DNA of 64,000 nt from CAZFDT01 sp964518335 (lineage in GTDB: Bacteria > Planctomycetota > Phycisphaerae > Phycisphaerales > Phycisphaeraceae): assembly GCA_964518335.1 (NCBI GenBank), contig CAZFDT010000016.1:14935-78934 (forward strand), given 5' to 3'. A program made the translations under genes and the position numbers. The notes below the pieces were generated by a model, which was not told the DNA's origin, ran no database searches, and saw only the letters and a program-made list of their open reading frames with translations. Below, piece after piece: positions 54,620-62,165 of this stretch (positions are counted from its first letter, which is position 1; the number at the start of each line of letters is the position of its first letter).

Positions 54620-55486
54620 ATGTCATCGCTACAGCCCGCTCAAGTCAAAGGCATGGACGTCCCGATCGTGAAGTTGAATCCGCTTCGCAAGCGGACCATC
54701 GCCGCCAAGGCGTATGCCAAGCTGCTCGCCAATCTTCGCGCCGTCGGCCTGATTGAGCCGCTGTGTGTTTGCCAGGAGGGCGACCAGTTCCACATTCTCG
54801 ATGGCTACATCCGCTACACCGCCCTGATCGAGTTGGGCGTCGATACGGCGCCGTGCTTGGTGCTGGACAGTCGCGACCTCTACACCCCCAACCGTCAGGT
54901 CAATCATCTGTCTCGACTTGAAGAACTGAAAATGCTGCGCAAGGCGCTGGAGCAGCTCGACGAAAAGGACATCGCCGAGGCCTTCGGCATCACGGCCCTC
55001 GCGACACAGCTCAACACCGCCATGTACCGCGACCTGCATCCCGATGTGGTATCCGAACTGAAGAAGGGTGCCCTGCTCCAGTGTGTGGCCAAAGAGCTCA
55101 CGTTCGTCGTGCGCCGCCGCCAACTGGAAATCCTGCAGCTCATGCGGGAGGGAGGGGATCGAAGCCTGGCGTTCGCCAAAGCCCAGATCGCCGCCACCCC
55201 GCCGGCGCTGCGAAGCACCAAACATCGCAGACGCGACACGCCCTGGGATAGCAGCAACAAGAAGAAAAGGGACCTGGTCAAGAAGCTCGCCGAAGTGGAG
55301 AAGCACTTTGACTTCTACAGCGGGCTCTACCGCCAGTACGTTGGCGATCTTCTGAAGCTGGCGATCTACGTTCGCCAGATCGTGACCCGACCAGATCTGC
55401 GGGACCACCTGGCCGCCCACCACGAGCAAATCCTGACTTTCTTCCAGTCGATCCTTGCCGAGAGTGAGGCCAAGTCTGCGGCGTGA
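54620..55486 (+). CDS. second ParB/RepB-like protein (cassette gene 3)
   Basis: A 288-residue protein. IVKLNPLRKRTIAAKAYAKLLANLRAVGLIEPL and FHILDGYIRYTALIELG form a reduced ParB/Srx-type domain. The following 170 residues fit the RepB C-terminal domain: QVNHLSRLEELKMLRKALEQLDEKDIAEAFGI, KGALLQCVAKELTFVVRRRQLEILQLM, and a basic tail section STKHRRRDTPW. It follows the first ParB-like gene by 27 bases with AAAGGAACC in front. The two ParB-like proteins differ strongly and may form a hetero-complex. Confidence 0.8.
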   Translation: MSSLQPAQVKGMDVPIVKLNPLRKRTIAAKAYAKLLANLRAVGLIEPLCVCQEGDQFHILDGYIRYTALIELGVDTAPCLVLDSRDLYTPNRQVNHLSRLEELKMLRKALEQLDEKDIAEAFGITALATQLNTAMYRDLHPDVVSELKKGALLQCVAKELTFVVRRRQLEILQLMREGGDRSLAFAKAQIAATPPALRSTKHRRRDTPWDSSNKKKRDLVKKLAEVEKHFDFYSGLYRQYVGDLLKLAIYVRQIVTRPDLRDHLAAHHEQILTFFQSILAESEAKSAA

Positions 55487-55570
55487 CCGACCCGATCCAC
55501 TCGCGGCGAATGGCCATCCTCCATCGGTGAATCGATCCGCCGCGGGCAAACCACATTCGACGGCCCTGGC

Positions 55571-56236
55571 ATGTATGCGGTGAACAGCCCCAATCAGGAG
55601 AGCGACCAGGCGCCCTACTGCTACACCAATCGTCATGGTGACGGTTGGTACATCCACCGTCGCAAACAGACGAGTGGCAGAGCGCGCTTCGTCATGCGCA
55701 TGGCCAAGGTTGGTGCCCTGCGGGTCGTGCCTGAAGGCTATGAGATACGCGAGAATGTTCATGGCAAGGTTTCAGTACGCAGACATCGCACCCAGCAGTG
55801 GACGGTCTTTGAGGCCCAGCTCCTGCGGTCGGCACTCGCCCATCAGCGTCCGGTGGCTTACGCCCTGGATGTGGACGGTGCCACCGCCACAGTCTATGCC
55901 TCGGCAGACGACCACAAGTGTTTCATGCAGAGCCTGGACGCGGAGTTTGCCGACGGGTTTGCCGACGCACTCGACGAGACCCTGCGGTCACGTTTCCCCC
56001 CCGAGTTGGTGCAGATGTTCAGAGCGCAACGGTGCCGCCCGGCGACGGGACGACCGCGCTATTTCCCGCTGCTGCGATTCGTGATCATCGACACCCGCCA
56101 GCGGCGCTTCGCGGTTGAGCGTGTGTGCTTCACCGGCGATCGCAGTTGGATGCGACTGGATGTCATGGCCTTGTCAGCCGCGGTGCTCAAATACATTCCG
56201 CACCTCGGCCGTGACAGCTTCTTTAGCTTGATGTGA
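55571..56236 (+). CDS. unknown protein downstream of the recombinase cassette
   Basis: A 221-residue protein of no family I can name. It contains CYTNRHGDGWYIHRRKQTSGRARFVMRMAKVGAL near the start and a central alpha/beta part (PVAYALDVDGATATVYA, FADALDETLRSRFPPELVQMF), and ends with RFAVERVCFTGDRSWMRLD. Coding is supported by codon bias like its neighbours and by length. It has the same direction as the recombinase/ParB genes and starts 85 bases after them. It could be a fourth member of the cassette. Confidence 0.55.
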   Translation: MYAVNSPNQESDQAPYCYTNRHGDGWYIHRRKQTSGRARFVMRMAKVGALRVVPEGYEIRENVHGKVSVRRHRTQQWTVFEAQLLRSALAHQRPVAYALDVDGATATVYASADDHKCFMQSLDAEFADGFADALDETLRSRFPPELVQMFRAQRCRPATGRPRYFPLLRFVIIDTRQRRFAVERVCFTGDRSWMRLDVMALSAAVLKYIPHLGRDSFFSLM

Positions 56237-56290
56237 GGTCGCGGAGCGTGTGCGGCCTGCTTGATCTGACGGGACCATGGAGTTCGTAGG

Positions 56291-57277
56291 GTGGATGATC
56301 TAGGCATCTTCAAACCTGCGGCAGGACCCAGCCGCATCTACCCCGGCCCGGCTGCGGTCATCCGTGCCATCCTTGAGATGGAAATGCGCGGTGAATGCCT
56401 GAGGTCCCGGTCCGTTCGAATTGCCAACCCACCTTTGGCTCACGCCGCGTTCCGTGAGTTCGGATGTTGGGGCAAGGCGATCAGGGCTGCAGGGCTCGAC
56501 CATGCTGGCATTGCCCATCGTCGACAATGGACCCTCGAGCGGGTCATCAAGGCGATTCATGCCCTTGACCGCAAAGGCGTGGCCTTGAACTACGCGTCTG
56601 TCCACCGCGCGGACGAGGGACTGCCGCAGGCTGCCAGAAAGCTGCTGGGATCGTGGAACGATGCCCTTCGCGCCGCGGGGTATGACCCCGACCGGATTCG
56701 CATGTCGCGCCGCCCGTGGACTCACCAGGAGATCATCGATCTGATCCGCAGCCGTGCGGCACAGGGACTGCCCATCGCCTCTTACAGCGTCAGGCCGCAA
56801 TCGGCTGAGATCGCGTCCCGGCGGCTATTCGGATCATGGAAGGCAGCGCTGCGTGCAGCCGGGGTGCCCAACCCCTCGACGGAATATCCGACATGGACCC
56901 GCGTGACGATCATCGAAGCGATCCTATTGCGGCAGCAGCGGGGCCAGGCCATCAATTGCCTTGCCGTAGCGAAGCAGAATTCCAGGCTGTATAACGCAGC
57001 GAGGCGCTACTTTGGCGGCTGGCAGCAGGCTTTGTTCGAGGCTGGAATCGATCCCAAGGCCGTTCGACGGGCAAGACCGCCCTGGACGCACGCGGAGGTG
57101 ATTGGCACTCTCCGAAGCCTCGCGGTCGACCCTTCGGATGCTAGTCGAACCGACTACAACCCCGAGTCCTTGGTGAAGGCCGCAAGACGGCTGTTTGGTG
57201 ACTGGTCCGCGGCGCTCGATGCGGCCGGGATCTCCCGTCAGAGGCTTGTTGCGGCGACGCTGGTCAAGCTGGCTTGA
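56291..57277 (+). CDS. protein made of homing-endonuclease-associated repeats
   Basis: A 328-residue protein built from five repeats of about 55 residues, each following WTxxxVIxxIxxLxxxGxxLxxxxV...AARRxFGSWxxALxAAGxDP: residues about 20-75, 78-133, 134-190, 192-250 and 252-310. This is the HNH-associated repeat pattern that gives DNA binding in homing endonucleases. No HNH, GIY-YIG or LAGLIDADG nuclease motif is present. It starts with GTG 56291. A sequence-specific DNA-binding protein is likely; role unknown. It directly follows the recombinase-linked genes. Confidence 0.75.
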   Translation: MDDLGIFKPAAGPSRIYPGPAAVIRAILEMEMRGECLRSRSVRIANPPLAHAAFREFGCWGKAIRAAGLDHAGIAHRRQWTLERVIKAIHALDRKGVALNYASVHRADEGLPQAARKLLGSWNDALRAAGYDPDRIRMSRRPWTHQEIIDLIRSRAAQGLPIASYSVRPQSAEIASRRLFGSWKAALRAAGVPNPSTEYPTWTRVTIIEAILLRQQRGQAINCLAVAKQNSRLYNAARRYFGGWQQALFEAGIDPKAVRRARPPWTHAEVIGTLRSLAVDPSDASRTDYNPESLVKAARRLFGDWSAALDAAGISRQRLVAATLVKLA

Positions 57278-57458
57278 CCAGCGTTCGACACGAGGCACGA
57301 TTCGTCGACTAACGAACCTCGCGAGCCGAAAGCCTTCCATAATCGACGCAAACCCAAGCACGAAGCCAAACCAAGGTCGCACAGCGGCGAGCACAGTTCA
57401 CGGGGAACAAGGCTGAGCTTGTGAAACGTGGTGGGGAGGTCGCCGCGTGGACTGAAAG

Positions 57459-57884
57459 CTATGCGGACAACGCGCCAATCCATCGCACCGATGTGCCAAG
57501 GGGCGATTGGCCGAGGCTGTTCACCAGGCGTCGGTCGCTGGTGAGCATCACCGCGCCCAGTTCGAGGCTCAGTGCCAGGTACGTGCAGTCGTAGACGGTG
57601 CGCCGGGTACGCGTGGCCAGCGCCAACGCCGAGTTGACCACCGTGGGCGTGGGGATCAATTGCAGCGGAAGGCGGCTGACGTCGAGGAGAAGTTCATCGG
57701 CTTCAGTGTTGTCGAGTTCCCCACGTTGGTGCCGCTTCCAGATCACATTCGCCACTTCGGCGAGGATCAGGTCTGGCGCGATCAAGGCATCGCCAGACGC
57801 CAGGATGCGCTGAGCCGATTCGCCGTGTGTCTCGTGGAACACGGCGGCAGCTACGACGCTCGCGTCAATCACCCAGGTGGTCAA
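57459..57884 (-). CDS. vapC: VapC-like PIN toxin
   Basis: A 141-residue PIN domain protein. Acidic residues fit the VapC active site: D7 in WVIDASVV, the glutamate in ILAEVANVIW, the aspartate in RRTVYDCTYLALSL and that in LTSDRRLV. VapC toxins are RNases that cut tRNA or rRNA. Its ATG at 57884 overlaps the antitoxin stop (ATGA). Confidence 0.9.
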   Translation of the reverse strand: MTTWVIDASVVAAAVFHETHGESAQRILASGDALIAPDLILAEVANVIWKRHQRGELDNTEADELLLDVSRLPLQLIPTPTVVNSALALATRTRRTVYDCTYLALSLELGAVMLTSDRRLVNSLGQSPLGTSVRWIGALSA

Positions 57885-58111
57885 CGTCGTCGGTCCTGTC
57901 GAATGATGGCGGCGCTACTGGAGAACTTGCGGCCAGCAAACCGCTGCTTCCACTTGTCGAACACCGCGGCCACCTCTTCAGGGCCGTGGCCGGCCCCCTG
58001 CTTGAGGAGTTGGTGTACTTCAGCCTGGAGAGACCGCCCGTGAGCCTTGGCGCGGGATTTGAGGCGCTTGACGATCTGCTCGTCGAGATCACGAATGAGG
58101 ATGTCGGGCAT
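57881..58111 (-). CDS. vapB: FitA/VapB-like antitoxin
   Basis: About 76 residues from ATG 58111 behind GGAG. PDILIRDLDEQIVKRLKSRAKAHGRSLQAEVHQLL is the ribbon-helix-helix DNA-binding part typical of FitA-like antitoxins. The C-terminal part should wrap the VapC toxin. It overlaps vapC by four bases. Confidence 0.88.
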   Translation of the reverse strand: MPDILIRDLDEQIVKRLKSRAKAHGRSLQAEVHQLLKQGAGHGPEEVAAVFDKWKQRFAGRKFSSSAAIIRQDRRR

Positions 58112-58266
58112 GAGGCAGCTCCAGCAGGTCGGTCCATTCAGTGATACCAAAACGATATCGTCCATCCCAGCGGCGGGCAATAGGCCCCGCCCCGTCACGT
58201 AAGGCTGCCGAATCACGAGAAGTCACGGGTCAGCGATGGTCGGGAATTGGTTCGTCCAGCGTCACG

Positions 58267-58551
58267 TCAGGCACGGGCGGCCGTGTAGCGCCGCGCGGCT
58301 CGCTTGAGGGCCGCGTTGGGCTTGGCCGAGCGGTCTAGCATGGCGAGAAACACTTTCCCATCACGCTGCGACAGGCGGGTCGCCGATGCCTGCTCAATCG
58401 TCAATAGCGCTGCTCGCACCAGAGTCGACACGGCAAAGTCCGAGACCGTCTGTCCCTGGACTTGGGAGGCCTGCTCGATCAGCGCCTTATGATCCGCGGC
58501 CAGCCGGAAGTCCAGGCGGGTATTGCGAATGGCGGCGGTGGCGGTGCTCAT
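58267..58551 (-). CDS. orphan DUF1778 (TacA-like) antitoxin
   Basis: About 94 residues from ATG 58551. RLDFRLAADHKALIEQASQVQGQTVSDFAVSTLVRAA is the ribbon-helix-helix domain of DUF1778 antitoxins, and FLAMLDRSAKPNAALKRAARRY is the toxin-wrapping tail. Normally a GNAT acetyltransferase toxin gene follows. Here only 150 bases separate it from the vapB gene and no GNAT frame is present, so the toxin has been lost. Confidence 0.85.
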   Translation of the reverse strand: MSTATAAIRNTRLDFRLAADHKALIEQASQVQGQTVSDFAVSTLVRAALLTIEQASATRLSQRDGKVFLAMLDRSAKPNAALKRAARRYTAARA

Positions 58552-58805
58552 GGTCGGCTTCTCTTGTGGTCTCGATTGTATTCCTATGTACGGCATATTG
58601 CACACAGGCTTGACAGAGCACAAGACCTACTTCGCATCAACATGCGAAAGTGGCAGCTACACGATCCCACCTCCCGGCAGCCCGTCCGCATACTCGGACG
58701 TGAACGTGCACACCGCGGCTGTCCCGGCCCAGTACCAGGCTCTGGGGGTCGATTCGAACGCCGGCGGGACCGGCGACCCCGAACCCGGACACGTGTCGTG
58801 CTTCG

Positions 58806-60440
58806 CTACTCCACCCTCGAAAAATACCCCAACACCGTCGCCACCGCGGTGGCGTGCGATTCCGGCGGCTCCCCCATCATGTCGTCGGGGAACCCGTCCC
58901 AATCGATGAGCGCCCAGTCTGACTTGCGGTACTTGGCCCACCACCACCGATTCTGATAGCCGTCGTCGATCACGTCGGTGATGGTGTAGGTCTCGGTGCC
59001 GGGCGTGCGGGCGAGGGGCTTGAACGAGACGCCAACTTCGTCCCACGCCAAGTTGGTGAACTCGTACACCATGGCGTACCGGTACTCGCCCACGTCTTCA
59101 TAGACGAATCGCAAGTACCACAGGTACAGGTCGCCGCCCCCGCCGGCAGGCATCGAACGAATTGCCGACACGTCCATCGGGGCGGAATCGGTCACGCTCG
59201 GTAGGTACGGGATGATGTCTCCCTCCCAATCGCTCCAGGTCATGCACCCGAAGTCCCACCAGCTGCTGGTCATTGAGTGGAACGGCAGCCCCACTGGGAA
59301 TGCTTGTGCCGCGATCCACGTCTGGAAGTGATTATCGGTCGGCGTGCCGTCGAGGTCGTGCCGATCGACGTACCACGGCGTCGGCGCCGTCGAGACCTTC
59401 GGATTGATGTCGAACTGCAGGCTCGAACTCCAGAAGTCGCGCTGGTCCACTGTCTCAGACGATTTGAAGCAGTAGCCGGGCCAGGTCAGGTCGGCGCCTC
59501 GGATGATCTCGGGCACGGCGTGATTGTCGAGGTACTCAACCGACCCGCGGGTCACGGTGATCGTGTTGGCCGGCTCGGTCTGCGGCGTGACCACGAACAT
59601 GTCGTCGACCTTGGCGGTGGTGTAGCTGCCGCCCCAGTAGCCGCGGTCGAGAACGAACTTGCCGTGGTCGGCGACCAGGTCGAACCCCAGGTAGCTGACG
59701 CGGTAGGCATCCTTCTCCATGGCCACGCTCCACGGCACGAGCGTGTGCGGGGCCTGAATCTTCGCGGAGATCGACGCCAGGGGTCCGTTGTAGGTGGGCA
59801 GTTCAGCGTGGAACGGCGGCAGGTTCACCCTGCGCCACCGCTTGCCAGTCCACCGTTCGAACCGTTCGTGAACCGCCATGGTTGCCTCGAAGAACGACAC
59901 GCCCCACTTGATGCGGCACTGGCCCAGCGTGTCGTGGATGAAGAACGTCCAGTTGTAGACCTCGTTGGGGTAGGTGAGCAGCAGCGGGCCGATCCACAGG
60001 TCGCCGTCTCGCTCAAAATGCACCGGCCCGCCGCTGTAGTAGTAGGTGCTGATGTGCCCGTCTTCCTGCGGCCTGGCCAGCATCGTCAGCGTGTGTTCGC
60101 CATTGGCGAACGCCTGCCACGCACTGGCGACCGCGGGATGATCGGCGAAGTAGTCGGGGTTTGGCTCGGGCAGCACCACCTTGACCTTCGAGCCGACGTG
60201 GTAGTTCGACAGCCGCACGTTATACGCGGATACCGGGGCGTTGGGGTCGGTGTTCCAGGGGCCGGGGGGCAGATCGCCGTACCCCTCGGCGTTGGAATCG
60301 GTGGCGAACGCCTCGATGGCTACCATCCGTCCGCCGGCCGCCACGCCCAGGCCCTGCCTGTGCAGCCAGTACGAGGGCTGCTTGCCCGCGGCGAACTCGA
60401 CGCCCAGCATGCTGCGGCCGATGTACTTCTCGAGCAGCAT
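58806..60440 (-). CDS. phage-like structural protein of unknown function
   Basis: A 544-residue protein in the same direction and spacing as the tail genes upstream. It is rich in W, Y, D and T, with beta-type stretches (YNVRLSNYHVGSKVKVVL, YYYSGGPVHFERDGDLWIGPLLL, AYRVSYLGFDLVADHGKFVLDRGYWGG). It may be a tail, baseplate or receptor-binding protein; no family assignment is possible from sequence alone. It begins nine bases after the preceding gene and is the last gene of the module. Confidence 0.6.
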   Translation of the reverse strand: MLLEKYIGRSMLGVEFAAGKQPSYWLHRQGLGVAAGGRMVAIEAFATDSNAEGYGDLPPGPWNTDPNAPVSAYNVRLSNYHVGSKVKVVLPEPNPDYFADHPAVASAWQAFANGEHTLTMLARPQEDGHISTYYYSGGPVHFERDGDLWIGPLLLTYPNEVYNWTFFIHDTLGQCRIKWGVSFFEATMAVHERFERWTGKRWRRVNLPPFHAELPTYNGPLASISAKIQAPHTLVPWSVAMEKDAYRVSYLGFDLVADHGKFVLDRGYWGGSYTTAKVDDMFVVTPQTEPANTITVTRGSVEYLDNHAVPEIIRGADLTWPGYCFKSSETVDQRDFWSSSLQFDINPKVSTAPTPWYVDRHDLDGTPTDNHFQTWIAAQAFPVGLPFHSMTSSWWDFGCMTWSDWEGDIIPYLPSVTDSAPMDVSAIRSMPAGGGGDLYLWYLRFVYEDVGEYRYAMVYEFTNLAWDEVGVSFKPLARTPGTETYTITDVIDDGYQNRWWWAKYRKSDWALIDWDGFPDDMMGEPPESHATAVATVLGYFSRVE

Positions 60441-60449
60441 GTGCGGTCC

Positions 60450-61355
60450 TCAGAGGTTGACCACGTCGGTGAACATGGCCCACCGACGGGCGTCGGTGTT
60501 GGTGTCGAGGTATGACAGTTCGACGGATTCAACGAGCAACCCGGTCCTGGCCGGGGCGATGAACAGGTTGTCGTCCACGACGTAGTTGGGCGTGGTCATC
60601 CAGGTCTCGGTGGCGTTCTGGCCTTCGACGGTGCCCGTCGCGGTGACAGTGTTGATGTCGACCGTAGTCATGGCGGTGAGCTGCGGATACTCGGTCAGGA
60701 CATGTCGCAGCTTGAACGGTTTTGCGGCGAGGATGTCCTCGTCACCCTCGGTGGCGCCATCCCACGTTCTGCACCGCAGGTGGTTGTGGAAGACTTCCTT
60801 CACACGCACGCGCGTGAGCGTCTGTGGCGCGTTGCCCAGACGGATGATGGTCCACTTCGTCCCTGTGCCTGCTTCGGCCCATAGAATCTCAGCGGCACCC
60901 GTGGGGCCACTGCGCAACGTGGTGGTGTCTGGGACCACGTCGGCGAAGCGGTCTGCTTCGTTGACGATGTCCACTGACGCCGGGCACACGCCGTCGATGT
61001 AGGCCCGGCCAATCGCCCCGGTCTTGAGCGGTTCATCGAGCACAATGAACTTGCCCACGTGATCGATAGTGGGCATCACGCCCTTGAGCGCGACCTGGCG
61101 TTTGAACTCGTCGGCGTTGTCCCCCGGAAGGATGATCGGGCCGTCAACGCCCAACGCGGCGAAGCGCCCCTGATCGGCGCCGGAATCGTTGCGGACGAGA
61201 ACGATGCCAGTCTGTCGGCCGCCGGCGGTCGCGCCTCCGGGGGCGTCGCGTGACAGTTGATCTTGGAGGTGTGCCCGCGCGGCGTCCACCATCGCGTTCC
61301 AATCGGACGCGCCGATCTTCAACGGCTGACCGCGTTGGACATGGGCCAGTGTCAC
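60450..61355 (-). CDS. phage tail module protein, unknown
   Basis: A 301-residue protein. The N-terminus LAHVQRGQPLKIGASDWNAMVDAARA resembles planctomycete prophage proteins; the rest is beta-rich (AAGGRQTGIVLVRNDSGA, GKFIVLDEPLKTGAIGRAYIDG, RVRVKEVFHNHLRC). Its GTG start at 61355 overlaps the upstream stop (GTGA). Function unknown; a virion component is likely by context. Confidence 0.6.
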   Translation of the reverse strand: MTLAHVQRGQPLKIGASDWNAMVDAARAHLQDQLSRDAPGGATAGGRQTGIVLVRNDSGADQGRFAALGVDGPIILPGDNADEFKRQVALKGVMPTIDHVGKFIVLDEPLKTGAIGRAYIDGVCPASVDIVNEADRFADVVPDTTTLRSGPTGAAEILWAEAGTGTKWTIIRLGNAPQTLTRVRVKEVFHNHLRCRTWDGATEGDEDILAAKPFKLRHVLTEYPQLTAMTTVDINTVTATGTVEGQNATETWMTTPNYVVDDNLFIAPARTGLLVESVELSYLDTNTDARRWAMFTDVVNL

Positions 61356-62161
61356 AATCCCAGCCCCCCGAAGTTGCCGTATGCGTACACACGTTCGACG
61401 ATCGCCATGACGGGCTTCATGACCAGCAGCTTGTTGGTGGTGTCCTCAGCCGCCTGATACCTGCACCAGAGGTAGGCCCAGCCTTCCTTGGCTGCGATGG
61501 TGATGTCACCGACGGTGACGTCGGTGACGTTGGGCGAGCCGGCAAACGCAAAGGCGATCTCCCACGGGTCGTCGCCGCGCTTGGAGCCCGCGGCGCCGAG
61601 AAAGAGTGCCTCGCCCTTCTCGAAAGGGAGCGTCACCCCCGGGGCCACGGGTGCGTTCCACGCGCTGCCGTTGACCGTGCCGGTGAGGCGATAGAGCGTG
61701 TCCACGTAGGCGGCGCTGACCGAGTCGAAGTACTTCGTGATGTTGAAGTTGAACACCGGGGCCACCACATCCACGCCGTCGACCTGGTCGTCATGCACGC
61801 CGATGAGATTGCCGAACAGCGGTGACACGGTCCCCCCGCTGTCGTAACCCGCGACGGTCTGCTTGCTTACCTTGGTGTGTTGCGTGCCGCCGCGCGTCTC
61901 GAAGCTGAATGCGTATTCCCCGGCCGCAGGCTTCTGGTACGACGGCTTCACGTAGCGGGCGATGCCGATGAAGTGGCCGGTGCCTTCGAGTTCGTCGACT
62001 TCGGCGTCGTCGCGCTTCAGGCCGTTGAGCGTGAGTGGCGCTTCGTCCAGCACCGCTGCTCTTGCCGTGCCCTCGTCGGTGGCGCCACGCACGAGGTACA
62101 CCCGCTCCGCCGAGCGGCTGGACAGGGAGCGGCCGAACTTTTCCTCCACGGTCACGGGCAT
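61352..62161 (-). CDS. phage tail module protein, unknown
   Basis: A 269-residue protein starting four bases after the tape-measure gene. It is beta-rich (ERVYLVRGATDEGTARAAV, YAFSFETRGGTQHTKVSKQTV, AYVDTLYRLTGTVNGSAW). Position after the tape measure and coupled start of the next gene suggest a distal-tail or tail-associated role, but no family was recognised. Confidence 0.6.
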   Translation of the reverse strand: MPVTVEEKFGRSLSSRSAERVYLVRGATDEGTARAAVLDEAPLTLNGLKRDDAEVDELEGTGHFIGIARYVKPSYQKPAAGEYAFSFETRGGTQHTKVSKQTVAGYDSGGTVSPLFGNLIGVHDDQVDGVDVVAPVFNFNITKYFDSVSAAYVDTLYRLTGTVNGSAWNAPVAPGVTLPFEKGEALFLGAAGSKRGDDPWEIAFAFAGSPNVTDVTVGDITIAAKEGWAYLWCRYQAAEDTTNKLLVMKPVMAIVERVYAYGNFGGLGL

Positions 62162-62165
62162 GCGA

